64,000 nucleotides of DNA from Phytophthora quininea (Eukaryota; Oomycota; Peronosporomycetes; Peronosporales; Peronosporaceae): assembly GCA_011947345.1 (NCBI GenBank), contig JAAVTG010000116.1, positions 43,020 to 107,019 of the forward strand, read 5' to 3'. This document shows positions 11,251-22,593 of this stretch, one piece after another. Numbering within the stretch: position 1 is the first letter of the stretch; each line of letters begins with the position of its first letter. A program made the translations under genes and the position numbers. The notes beneath the pieces are model-generated. The model made no database searches. It saw only the letters and a program-made list of their open reading frames with translations, and was not told the DNA's origin.

Positions 11251-12363
11251 TCACGAGGTGCACACGCCAATCCTTCGACGGCAGTTCCAAGAACCGCCGC
11301 TGAAGGAGTTCACAACTGATCTCGGTTCACCAAGATCCCGGCCACGTTGCCACAGCCCGCGCTGTGCAACAACCACCCCTGGACGGAAAACATCACCAGA
11401 GTTCCGCCACATGCAGCAAAAACGTTTGAGGGTTCGATGGTATTGTTCAAACGGAATGTTCGTCTTTGCACAGCCAGGAGGTGAGTGGAAAGCTTTCCAT
11501 CTTCTAAACATTGCGTGGTTGAGCCATGACGTATTCAGGTAATCGGCTATTTCTCGTTCCACACTATCTTCTACAAATTGATCCCATTCGAGTTGCGCTC
11601 TTGGTTTAACCACTGGAAAGACGCTCTACTTGCACAGTACAAGTCGTACATGTCCTTAAAGAATTGGCGAGAGCTTTTCGTAGATACTCCTTGGCTTCGG
11701 CACTGCTTGTACAGATTGTCGGTAACGTGGTACCAACACATGAATACCTTGGCTCGGGGCAATTCCTGCTTACGCGCATTGAGCTGAGCTTTGTCGCCAT
11801 CCATCATGACAAACTCATGCACGAACGGCTCGTAAAATGTCACGAGGAAGGCTTTCTTCAGCTCTCGGAGACACCAACCAATACCAGGAGCTTGCCGACG
11901 AGACGAAAAAAGTACGCAAGAGGAAGAATTTCCCAGCGATCAGAAAATCCCATGACGAAAACAGGATATTTCTCCTCGCTGGTGTTGAAAGTGCTGTCAA
12001 TATGGAGCATCGTCGTCATGGTGTTGTTTCTTTGGACCTGGATATCTTGCATGAGTTTGAAACACGAGACACCGAACCTGTACGGATCGGCTTCAGATCC
12101 AACGCCAATTTTTAGGTCGATGTGATCTACATTGCGGACGGTAACACAAACATACGGAGCTTGTGTTGTCTTGTGGATGATTTCGACGCCAGATCCACAG
12201 AAAGTTTTCGCCAGGTATCTCCATCCTCAATCATCCCACAAACAAGCCCATGAAGCTGGGTAGCAGTGGTAGAGGGGTTTCGCTTGAGTTGTACTGTGAG
12301 AAGAGCCTCGCCGGCGTCACTAAGCCGTGGTCTCGGAGGAGATGTAGTTGCGTTGTGGCTCAT
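11251..12363 (-). pseudogene. MULE-family transposase remnant
   Basis: Several minus-strand open frames align in order with a Mutator-like transposase: an N-terminal piece (12,363-12,127), a core piece with D-S-T-F and Y-P-V-F-V-M-G-F-S-D (near 12,000), the D-G-D-x-A-Q-L-N-A segment followed by F-M-C-W-Y-H-V (11,800-11,720), and a tail. These match the D...D...C-x2-H arrangement of MULE transposases of the FAR1/SWIM type abundant in oomycetes. The frame changes several times and no terminal inverted repeats were found, so it is a relic. Confidence 0.6.
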
Positions 12364-15028
12364 CGTGCGTGATCCCTAACGAAAACCTATGTCAAGTCAT
12401 TTTCCAGACAAATGCTGGTCTTGTACCGGCAGAGACAATGGTCAGCGTTTTGTACGGCTGCACATCGAGATGATGTACAGCATGTCAACTTGGACCGCAT
12501 TTGGTGATTACGCAGAACAAGACCTTTGCTAACGTCTCTAGACCGATCGTGGGGTGATCGATCTTGCATCGGCAGATATTGTGTTTTGTATAGCAAAACG
12601 TGGAAGTTGTAAAAGATATCGGTCGCGCGCAGTAACACCATCTCCAGATCCCTATATCGGCAACTATTCGAGGGTGGTATCGTCCCACATGGGTGTGAAC
12701 TTTGTAGGAGACTGAGCGTTGTAGCCTTGGGCTTGATCTGTGAATCCTGGAGTGAACTTCAGCCGACAAACCTGGTAGAGGAAAAACCTTTCCGACAGAA
12801 ACCCCTAGGGGCGTTATATCGGTCGTTTTAATACGGAATACTATAAATATAGTACGTTTCCTAAGGAGTCAAACAATGTTATCGCAGTGCGCTCATTTAA
12901 AACCACTCGTTCTTATTGGGAAATCATTGAACTAGATCAGAAAATTGACCTATCAGCTAAGTTATAGGGGAATGCAACTCCACAAAGCGGCAGCGCAGAA
13001 ACCCATCAGCATTAAATCAAGCTTCTGCCGGGCGGAGAGTATGTCCTTTTCTACTTTCTTCACCGTGATTTTTTACGTTGCCCATGGTGGCATTTGATTT
13101 GAATGCTACGTTGGATTCGGACACCTGCAAGGTTTTTCTTTTCGACAACACAGCAATTGTTCAGGTATCTGTTGAGTAGGGGTATGCTAAACCCACGAGA
13201 ATTTGCGTGTGTGGACCGGGGTATGGAGCTCAAAATTGAAGTGACGGCTGTCGAGGGGTTTGCCTCCTTAGCAGTGTACTTTATGAACCGCCTTACACGC
13301 CGTTGAAGGCGCAACAAGATGTCAGACTGAGTTTGATGAGACCTCTCTACTAGATATGGGTGTGAGTGGTTTGTGAGTATGTCGAATCGGCAAACTACCA
13401 AAGACGTAGCGGGAAAATTGTACACTATCTCGGAAAGGACGTGGTTCATTTGACACAATGTGCTCGAAATGTTTAGAGGATAGTGGATAGATGGTGACGC
13501 GCAGCAAGTAGGGGTCAGCGACCAAGAGAGTGGAGAGGATTCTCGCTACCTGTTCAACGGCAGACAAAGGATTGGGCACTGTGGAGTAACGATGTGAACG
13601 GACCCCAATCGAAGAAAGCTAAGGTCGTTTTACTTTCTTAGAGGTAAGCCGTAAGATAGCCCGACAGAATCGACTTTACATCCGTCAAGTTGCCCTAATG
13701 TCAAAGAGGACGGCAAAAGGGGCGTTCAACTGCTGGTGCCCTTACTTTATATGTACGTGCTGTCAGGCTCGCCACGGATAGGCAATACGCTATATTACGA
13801 GGAGCTTTGCCATCTAAGAGTGACTTGCATAGTGTTCTAGGCAGAAAACCTGATCATGTGTGGGTTGCTGTCCTCTCAGGGACTGGTGCGCGTGTTAGTC
13901 TTGCGTCTGGGCTAGACGTTAAACCAATAGACCCGCTCAGGCCCGAGTCCTAGGCCATTTAAAGAACAGAGGACAAAGAGAGTTTGTGCAGCGTAAACCT
14001 TTAGTATCGGTTAAGTAGTATTCGTGCCTAAGACTACAATGTTCAAATCGACCGGTCAAGACACTCCCTAACGTAGGATCGGTTCGCTGCCTGGAAGAAG
14101 TTATCCCCCAGGAATCACCACGCTAGTACTTCGTCTGGTCACACACGCCTCGGACAACGTTTACTGAATTCGCAACGCCACACATTAGCAAGATTAACAG
14201 TGGCCGAATAACCTGTTTTGGAGTTCACAAACCAACGGCTGTGCGGCTCATGGGCCTTCGTGGTTTCTACAGCGCTATTGTCGAAATTAGAGCACTGTCG
14301 GCGCAAGATTTTCAAAGATGTGAGGAGGTATTATGGATCAGCGTCCAGAAACTCGCAAGGCAGAGTTATAGATCAGTGACTACTGTCAGCTTTTTGTCCA
14401 GTGTCTTGTGAAGCTTTGCTAATAAGAATCATCTTTCTTGAGTTTGCTCTCGATTGGATGACCAAGACAGATTTTATCCATCCTTCTGATCGATTGGTAG
14501 TGATATGGTAGGCCAAGACGGTAGAATTCCGGATCTACAATGCGATGGTACCCTCATGTAGGGTGATCAATACAACGGAGTGTCGACGAAAGGTGTAGTC
14601 AGGCCGATTTTACTAATGAACATATATATTATAACTCAACAAGCAAAATTCCTCAAAATTACGGGTGTTGTTTGGTGGAAATGCATAATTTATTGGTGCG
14701 GTGTTTTGTACACGATCGATCGTAACTTATCGCTCTGCTTTCGATAGAGGCCAACTATCGCAGCAGGCCGCAAAGGCGTCGATCGTCTCCCAGTCGAGGG
14801 TGCTGACGACAAACCAAGTTCACCCCCATCAGTAGCTTCATTTCTTGCATCCCTGTGGCTTTGGCTTGTTCTCTCAGTGATGTGTTTTGACGCACCAACG
14901 AGACGGATTGAAAAGTCAATTGTGTTTCATGTTTCAGTGAGATAGCGCCTCTCTAGTCGCTACTGTTTGTTGCTACGCCATTTACAACGTCAAGGAAGGA
15001 ACACTACAGCTGTGCTGGTATGATGCAT
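12364..15028. other. Gene-free stretch
   Basis: No frame longer than about 130 codons, no recognisable domain and no clear repeat. Short AT-rich patches occur near 12,820-12,870 and 14,620-14,660. It probably consists of old decayed transposon sequence and the 3' flank of the papain gene. Confidence 0.5.
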
Positions 15029-16800
15029 CTAGTACATGGCGCAGTCCTTGTTGGAGGGGCTGGGCGTCGTGGAGTAAGAAGCATCACCCGCAACGCTCGC
15101 GCTGCTGGTCGTGGTGGTCGGTGCAGGAGTTGTCGAGATGGTGTACTCGGAGACATCACTACCGGCGACGGTTTGGCCCAGTCCTTGCTTCTGGGCGGCC
15201 GGCGTCTCGGTCGTTGGGGTTGCGGTCGTCGTGGCAGACCCTACAGAGTTGCTTGTGCTATCGTCGTTCGGGACAGCAGCATAAATGTCCCTCTTCGATG
15301 GAGTGGACGTCGTTGGGGTCGCGGTTGTACTAGAAGGCGTCGAAGTGATCGAAGGCGTCGAGGTGACCGAAGGCGTCGAGGTGACCGAAGGCGTAGTAGT
15401 CGCCACCGATGGAGATACGGTGGTGACCGACGGAGCTGCGGTCGTGGTCGACGGGGTGGCCGTGGTCGATGACGGAGCAGTGGTGATGGCAGCAAGCGAA
15501 CTGCTGGAGTCGAACGTCGGCCAGGTAGCGTATAGCTCAACTCCACAGGCGCCCTCACTGTCGCCGGAGTAGCGGCGCTCGACGCGAACGTATCCGTCCT
15601 CGCCCCAGGACGTTCCCCACTGGTTCTTGATGCGCCAGTAGAGCACTCCGTCGTCTGTCTCGCCATAGCCCACAGCCAGACCCGAGTGAGATCCAGTCTT
15701 GTCGCAGTTCGCGCCTGTGAGGACACCACCAGAGTAATACTGGAAGGCGTTCGACCCGCTGTAGAGGAAGATCGACACGGGGTGTTCGCGCACCGCGTCC
15801 TCAAGGGCACCCGGATCTTCACGCACCGATTCGTAGCCGACCACACCGATGTCAACCTCCGTGCAGCTGCTCACGGCGCAGCTCGGCACACTGCCGTCGT
15901 CCGAAGCGAACGGATACGAGTCGAGCGTGCACATCTTGCCGCCACGGTCGTTGGCGATCCAGTCCATGGTGTAGGCAGCGTAGCCTCCACCGCAGCCGTT
16001 GCTCTCGCCTGAGTCGTCGCAGCTAATGAGCTCTTGGTCGGACAAGCTCGGCAGCGAACCGCCCGACGCCACGCAATAGCCAGACTCCATTGCCGCCGTA
16101 GCGGAGAACGCCCAGCAGGCTCCACACTCGCCTTGGTCCTTGACAGCGGTGACGCACCCAGCATCCTGCCAGTCCACGGTCTCACCTGACGCTGCTGCGG
16201 CAGTCATGACACCACCGTCCTGACTTGACGCAATGCTGCTGTTGGAGTTCTGCACGTCCGTGGTGAACATTCCAGCCGTCGATGAAGTCGTCGCGCTTCC
16301 ACTGCTGCTAGCCTTGATCGGGCTCGAGTTCGGGTCCACCGCGTACCGGTTCACGTAGGCCAAGAACTCCTCGGATGTCAACAGCACGAACGGCGAGTTG
16401 ACCGAGAAGTTGGCGTGCGGGTGAAGCTGCTGGAGCTGGGTGATCGCGGCAAGAGCTTGGTCGAATCGGTCGAGCTCCTCCGTCTCCGAAATACTGGCGG
16501 ACGACGACGACGAACCTGAAGATAGCGAGGATATGGTGATGGTTGCATTCGAGTCAAGAGAACCCGCCGTTGAGTTATTGGAAGGGCTGGTGCTGTTGGA
16601 GACCCCGGTCTTGGTCGACTCGAGTATGACCCGGTGGCAGATCCATAGGTGACTGCAACTTTAACGGCCTCAGTGTAGTAGCTGGACTGCTTCCACTCAG
16701 AGTAGCTCTGTAGGGCGTCTTCACTGATCGCCGTCACAAGTGAGAGGATCTGCACCGATAGCAGCAAAGCGCCCATTGACATCTTCGACACGGGGATCAT
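15029..16800 (-). CDS. Secreted papain-like (C1A) cysteine protease with Thr/Ser-rich tail
   Basis: Predicted secreted peptidase. Starting at the ATG at 16,800 there is a signal peptide (hydrophobic A-L-L-L-S-V-Q-I-L-S-L core) and a Ser/Thr-rich pro-region, then a propeptide-like helix (16,490-16,340). The mature domain begins at V-D-W; the oxyanion Gln and catalytic Cys lie in Q-G-E-C-G-A-C-W, the His in S-H-S-G-L-A-V-G-Y, and the Asn in K-N-Q-W-G-T-S-W, so the catalytic residues are complete. The C-terminus is about 150 residues of Thr/Ser/Pro/Ala, probably O-glycosylated. The frame breaks once at a CCC run (16,630-16,632 on plus); one extra base makes 590 codons without a stop. Such proteases are common in oomycete secretomes and may act in nutrition or infection (inference). 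Confidence 0.85.
15333..15395 (-). repeat. 18-bp tandem repeat coding Thr-Pro-Ser-Val-Thr-Ser units
   Basis: Three full 18-bp units (15,333, 15,351, 15,369) plus a partial fourth lie in the protease tail and encode six-residue Thr/Ser/Pro units. The length is a multiple of three, so copy-number change would keep the frame. Confidence 0.8.
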
Positions 16801-16810
16801 GGTGTGCTGG

Positions 16811-16820
16811 TATGAATGAG
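16811..16820 (-). promoter_or_regulatory. Oomycete Inr-like element of the papain gene
   Basis: On the minus strand CTCATTCATA lies about 12-20 bases upstream of the protease ATG. It resembles the oomycete initiator consensus (a pyrimidine, then TCATT and pyrimidines) found close to start codons. Called from motif and position only. Confidence 0.45.
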
Positions 16821-17641
16821 AGACGAGCTGTGCTGGGCGGGGTGTTGGTGATCCCGGCCGAGAAAATTGAAATGTGAGAGGAGTGAGGAGCGGATTGACT
16901 GAAGCACTGCCGCGTTACTTGCTAGGCCATGATCGCCTGCCAAAAAGCCGGAAAGGTCACCACGATGGTATTCTACGTGGCCACCTCGACACCTCGAACA
17001 GGTAAAGAAGCCTCGCCGTCACGAAGGCGACGCCGTGGTTGGTGTCTTGATCTGCTGATGGAAAGCGGTCAATCGTTGGTAAAGGTCATCTGATACTTTG
17101 TTGAAGCAGGATCCATATTGCTTGAGCCGTTCGATGCATTGTAAATAGCGATCCGTGCGTCAAGCATTGCTCGAACGTGTGACACGGTCCTCGTTATCGG
17201 AGTCGGATGTTTAACAAGGCAACACGAAAATATATCTTTGCCCCGCAGAAGAGCGGCGGCAGCTGGTGGATGGAGCCAAGTGGAGACCGTCTTTCCTGAA
17301 GAGTTGGCGACTCTATTGGCGCTGCAATTGTTGTCGTTGTCACCACGCAGCGGTAAAAGCAAAAGCCGACAGCGCTTCAACTTGTCTGCACCGAATTGCC
17401 TGCACATCGAACTTCGCGCAGCTACTGATGTGTTAGGAACAAGTAGAAATACTGCCAGGATCGACCACCTTGCTGTACAGCGACCAACCTGCCAGCTGAA
17501 AGATGCTGCCTGCAAACGAATAGGTAGCAGAGCCATAAAGGAGATCCAACCACGCACGCAACAACCACGCACGGTTCACATCGTCATTTGCACTGCTCGT
17601 GACGTTCGCTTCAGAGCAGACAAAACAGCTGCATTCGCTCT
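16821..17641. other. Intergenic between papain gene and Sec63
   Basis: Upstream region of the protease and downstream region of Sec63. Long frames exist on the plus strand but their composition is that of an antisense shadow and they carry no recognisable domain. No RNA gene seen. Confidence 0.5.
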
Positions 17642-19517
17642 CTATTTGTCCTTCTTGCTCTCGTCCTGCTCCTGGTCCAGGTCCTCATCCTCCTCTTCGC
17701 TATCACTCGAGTCGGCGGCGTTCATCACCTGCTCGAACAGCGTCGGTTCGTTATCTAACTCCAGATCCTCCGGGTGGGGCTGGTACACTGGGAGGGACGA
17801 TGCGGGGGCAACGTTAAACTGCAGCGAGGTCAAGAACGAGTTAGAAAATGCGAACTACGTGCAGCAGGCCAAGACCAATCACAAGCAAGCTTACCTTAGC
17901 AACAGCACGCAGGTCCATGCCAATGTACGAGTCGCTCTTGACGAAGATGTCCAGCTGGTATGTGCCAGCCTCGGGCGGTGCATGCAGCTGCAGTTTCTGT
18001 TCAACTGTGCGCTCCTGCGACGTCATCTTCGCGAAAGCGTGCAGGTGGTTCATCTTCACGTCGCCCACGATGCAGTACCAGCGCTCCATCTTCGGGAACG
18101 GGAACCGCGGTGCATACACCAGGTCGCACGTGTCGCCCTCCTTCACGTTCTTGCGCGTGAGCTTGACAGTGACCGTCATAATATCACCCTCAGCAATAAA
18201 CTCCTCGTCGTCCACGCCAATTGAGATCTGCAGCTCCATGTGGGGCATCATCTCCAGCACATTGTTCACTTCAGTGCGGTCGTCCTCGGACAAGCCACTC
18301 AAACCCTTGCGGTCCTCAGGATTTAGCGCAATGTACTGGTGCATGCTGCGCACAGCGTTCTTGCCCGTGACAATGTGCTTCACTTCGGCCTCAGTCACGT
18401 GCGGCAGCTGCAGGAACGGAGGGTCCTTGAACCACAGGCCCTGCGTCAGGAACTGCTGCAGCTCCATGAGGTTCAGCGTCGTCTGCAGCCACGACTTCAT
18501 GACTGAGATCTCGAGCATGCCGTCCACCAGCTGAATCGCTTTCTTCAGCATCAAATTCAGGTCTCCCTGTAGCGTCGCGCTCAGTTTCTCGCGCAGGAAG
18601 TGCGCGTGTAGTAGCAAGTTAGCCTTGGCAATGGCCGGATGGTTGAATTTGGGCTTGGCAACCAGGTCCGCCTGCTTGAACTTCTTAAACAAGGCGCCAA
18701 GCTCGGCATCGTCCGATGCACGCCGCGGGATCTCGCGGAATTCGGCCGAGCCGGCCAGGATCTCCGGCAGCATGCGCGGGTGCGAGTGCTGCGACATGGC
18801 AAAGTTGTAGAAGCCGTACGTGTCGTACATGATCATCGAGTCGCCGTACTTCTTCGAGTGCGAGTACCAGAGCGCCACGCAGCTCGGGATAGCCACCACG
18901 AGGATGATCAGGTACAGGAACAGCACAATGTTGTGGTTGGCCGGGTCCAGCAGGAAGGTGGGCAGGCCGATCGAGAGCTGCAGCGCCTGGCGACCGTCCG
19001 GGTTGCCGAACTTCTCGTAGTTGGCCTTGGCCACCTCGTCCGTGAGCGCCTCGTAGGCCTTGGCCACGAGCATGAACTTCTGCTCAGCCACAGCGTCGCC
19101 CTGGTTCTTGTCTGGGTGGTACAATAGACTCATCTTACGGTACGCGCGCTTAATCTCGCGCTCCGACGCGCCGGCTGCGATCCCGAGAATCGCGAACGGG
19201 TCGAACGACTTGATCTCCGAGTCGTCCTTGAGCAGCAGCGCCATGCGCACGAGCGCGAACCAGACTGCGGCCAGCACCAACAGGTTGAGCAGGAAGGGCA
19301 GCGAGAACACGTTGCGGAGCGCCGTCTTCTCGGCCTGCAGCTGCTTAAGCTTCTTGAGCTCGCGCTCACAGCGCACGTGGCTCTTGTCCAGCAGGCGGTC
19401 CTTGAGGAAGACACCGTAGAGGATGCGGCGCAGCGACAGGAAGGTGGCTGGCACGGCGTACAGCGCGCATAGCGACACCGAGAAGTAGTAGAAGGCCGAG
19501 TTGTCGTACTCTAGCAT
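17642..19517 (-). CDS. SEC63: Sec63-like ER translocation protein (J domain)
   Basis: Subunit of the ER protein-import complex that recruits BiP to the Sec61 channel. The start is the ATG at 19,517; upstream in-frame codons are non-conserved. Transmembrane segments near residues 10-30, 75-100 and 190-215 flank a J domain with the H-P-D triplet (Y-H-P-D-K-N) facing the ER lumen. A long Sec63/Brl region follows and ends with a C2-like beta domain. One intron (17,819-17,894, GTAAGC...CTGCAG) joins exon 1 to a short exon 2 coding a Glu/Asp-rich tail, as expected for the Sec62-binding end of Sec63. The spliced protein is 599 residues. It is divergent from the neighbour at 19,678 with 160 bp between starts. 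Confidence 0.88.
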
Positions 19518-19677
19518 GGCTGTTGGGGGAATGGAGCGACCGGAAATGGAGATCAGCCGGACACGTGGAGCGCGAGGTCGCAATCTTTCGAATGCAATAC
19601 ACTTCCTTACACTAGGGACGAGAAACAATTGGAGTTCATTATGACAACGTCGTGAAAAGACAGCAGCAATCTGACGT
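19518..19677. promoter_or_regulatory. Shared divergent promoter (Sec63 / coiled-coil gene)
   Basis: Only 160 bp separate two oppositely oriented start codons. On the plus strand GTTCATTATGA (about 19,635-19,645) resembles the oomycete Inr and lies about 40 bp before the plus-strand ATG. Confidence 0.5.
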
Positions 19678-20702
19678 ATGTCAAGCAACGCCATGGCGGA
19701 CTGGAGCGCGTCCTGGACGTCCTCGGACGCTGCGGCTGTGCAAGTGCAAACGCTGCCTGATGGCGGGGGCGGTGTGGCGTCGTTGCGTTCCTCTCCACTG
19801 CAGCTGACGCGCGCGGAAGGCTCCTCTGCTGCCTGTGAAGTGACTCTACGATGGACTCCGCCCTTGAGTTGCTTGCAGTTCAAGCTCCAGGTCAAGTGCT
19901 CCGCCAGACACGTGGAGCTGTTCGCTGGCGGGGTTCGAAACAACATGCTTGGCGAGCAGGAGGCAGGAGAGGTCTATCTCGGCACCTTCCGAGGCACCAG
20001 AGAGGGCGGTGTCATGAAGTCTACAGACCCGCAGACGTTCATCATGACGCCGTCTTTTGCACACAGCGACAAAGACTGTAGTGTGCTCCAGAACTTGCAG
20101 ACGATGAAGATCAAGTTTGTGTCACTGACCGGAGATAAAAGCGTGCTAAAGTTGGACGAACTGCAGTGTGTTTTCGTGCCCGTGGAGGTTGATGCCAGGT
20201 GAGGAGAATGATGTAGAATGGTGATTGCTTTATTTATTATTTATCTAATTTATTCTTTTGTAGTAGTATGGCAGGCATGACAGCAAAGTTGGGTGGACTT
20301 GGTCTCGGTGCGGGGCCGGATGTACAGAAGATCTTGACGGGGTTTCAACAGACATTGGAGCGTGAGATGGAGACGAAGATTGCTCGAGCAGTTGATGCGA
20401 AGTTGGCGTTGCTGTCCCAAAGGTTGGCCTTCTCGGAGCAGGCTCTGTTCCAACTACACAAGAAGATGGATGCTAAGGATGCCAACATGCAAGCAAATCT
20501 CGACAAGATTCAGCAGAAATTCGCTCAGTTGGAGCTGCAAATGACTCAATTCTCAGCAGCACAAGGCGCGGTTAAGAACCCTGGCGTGGACACTGGTGAT
20601 ACAGATCCACAAGAATCCATAACAATAACGGATGATAAGACTGCTGACAAAGTGGAGTCGCAGCTGACTGACGCAGATACGATTTCGATAGAAGACGAGT
20701 GA
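19678..20702 (+). CDS. Beta-domain plus coiled-coil protein, possibly PAAT-like
   Basis: Two exons, 19,678-20,198 and 20,264-20,702 (intron GTGAGG...TTGTAG), give 319 residues. The N-terminal 170 residues look like a beta-sandwich domain with the pattern V-E-L-F-x-G ... Y-L-G-T-x-R-G, reminiscent of the discoidin-like domain of PAAT/C10orf88 proteins. The second exon begins with a Gly/Leu-rich linker and continues as a charged helical, probably coiled-coil segment, ending in an acidic tail. It is head-to-head with Sec63; its stop is only 12 bp from the stop of the convergent TTLL gene. The PAAT idea rests on weak pattern memory; existence of the gene is much surer than the name. Confidence 0.65.
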
Positions 20703-20714
20703 AGCAAATGGGTT

Positions 20715-22515
20715 TCATCTCTTCCCCGTTAAAGGTCGTCGACGAGCTCCATCCTGGTTCGTATGTTGCAGCCATCGCATGCAGAGAAGATTACGATAAC
20801 GAATTGTGTCAAATAACGACGCGTACATGTCGAATGAATCCGATGTGGGGAAAATCCGCTTGAAGTGTCCCTGACGATGGAGCTCTTCCTCCATTTCTTT
20901 AATGAGTTCGAGATCTTCGCCTTTGAGTTGGGATACCAACGTGCTGCTTGTCGAGTCTTGCAGCAGGTCATCGAACGTACGTCGTCGCCTTTGCGTCTCT
21001 TTTCCCTTTTGCAACAGTGTGGAGCTGGTCGTTGCCGACAGTCGAAGTGGCTTGATACCGTGAAGACGATCCTGCTTGGCTTTATCGAACTCTTGTGCAG
21101 CCTTGCGCGGATCTACAAACGGAATGCCGACTAACTGGAAGAGGTCGCTCATCAGTACGGTTTTAATGCGCTTGTCCATCGGTGATGAGCTACTTAGTGA
21201 TGGGAAAACATTCACCTCCAGTAGCCGCGGCTTCATCATCTCTCCTTCTAGCAACACATCGAATCCATACAGCTCGAATCCGTTGCGCCGACTGGAACTT
21301 CCACTTGCAACGGGTGCCAGCTTGTCTTCAACAGCCACCAGTGTCTTCACTATCAAGTCTTCAAGCGCTTGTTGGAAATGTTCGAGCTCACAGGTTTTAC
21401 CTAGGTCACGCAGATATTTGAAGAGCATCTGAAGGCTCCATTTACTACTGGAAAACGCGTGAGCTTCGTCCGCTTGGGCATTATCTTGATTCTTTTGAAA
21501 TGCTTCGACATTCTTCTTGTTGATGCTATAGTTGGTAAGGTGGCTGAATGGGTTCTGCAGAGCACTTTTACTTGTGGAGTATTTCTCAGTGCAAAAGCGT
21601 ACCAGTCCGTCATTAAAGAGATAAATTCGCAGCGGATCGTACGATGTGACTGCCACATAGACTCGAAGGTCGAACTTGAGCCCGTTGATCAAGAAAGGAT
21701 TGACGACGTATCGCTGTATGCATCAATAGTAAGAAATGGTATCGACAAAGAGTGTGACACGACGAAATACCTGAGCGACGTATCCCTTCTTCTTGGAGAG
21801 CTTTGGTGTTGCATGGGAGCTTGCCGATACAAGCTTAATGCCTCGTCCGCAGGATAGATTTGGCGGTTTTAAGATCCAAACAACGTGGGGTTCTGCGTGG
21901 AATCGGGAAAGGAACTGCTGTTTGTCGTAATCGTTGGCAGTGAGGTATGTCTCTGGAATGACGTCGCCGTATGCGGTTGGGTATTTCTTTCTCATGCGAA
22001 GCAATTGCGCACACAATCGGTCTTTACGTCCTAGCTCGAAGCTCCCGGGAAAGTGGTTTACTCGCTGGAAAGGAAGTAATGCGGTGAACTCTTGTGCTTT
22101 AAGGTGCTCTCCCAATACACGTTCCAAGTGTTGCTGAACGTGGTTTTGCGAACGTTGGTGGCTTTTAGCGCATTCCCGATGGCGTTGTACATGAATCGTT
22201 TCGTGGCTGAGAAGGACAAGCGCATATCGGACTCTTCTGCGGAGATTTCATGGACTGAACGCAGAGAGTTAGGTATCATCAAGACTTTTGCAGTCGAAGG
22301 TATCAACTGTTTTGCTTACTTTCATATCCAGCGGGGCATGGTCGTTCAAGTTGCACCGATCTAGGATACGGGAAGAAAAGGACTGGTTGCGAGTTCGGGT
22401 CAACTTTGGAGACCAGCACGAAGATGGTGGACGAACGTTTGCTCTCAGGTTCCTGTTGCATGTTAGCCAATGCCCTCGTTGCAATAACCCAAGGAGAAGC
22501 TATTTTCGATGTCAT
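20715..22515 (-). CDS. Tubulin-tyrosine-ligase-like (TTLL) amino-acid ligase
   Basis: ATP-grasp ligase that adds glutamate or glycine chains to tubulin, probably in flagellar axonemes of zoospores. Three exons: 22,515-22,321, 22,285-21,771 and 21,713-20,715. Visible motifs are W-I-L-K-P (ATP lysine), S-C-G-R-G-I, the A-Q-R-Y-V-x-N-P-F-L-I segment created by splicing at 21,771/21,713, F-D-L-R-V-Y-V, S-H-L-T-N-Y-S-I-N and L-E-V-N-V-F-P-S (catalytic/Mg site). The frame breaks once at the CCC run 22,111-22,113; one added base gives 570 codons with no stop. Which modification it performs cannot be told. It is divergent, with about 78 bp, from the gene starting at 22,594. Confidence 0.85.
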
Positions 22516-22593
22516 TCCACGGACACACAAAAATGATGAACTCCTATTTGCGTCCTACTGGTTTCGAGCAGTGTCATCACTTGAATCGGGGAC

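Noticed and set aside
12839..12854. Seven-base inverted repeat TACTATA-AA-TATAGTA
   Set aside because: AT-rich palindrome of this size is expected by chance, no flanking gene or T-run to make it a terminator.
17238..18224. 328-codon plus-strand frame over the Sec63 3' end
   Set aside because: Overlaps the conserved C-terminal half of Sec63 in antisense and has no recognisable domain.
18639..19127. 162-codon plus-strand frame inside Sec63
   Set aside because: Antisense shadow of the J-domain and membrane region; Val/Glu/Arg-rich composition follows from the opposite strand.
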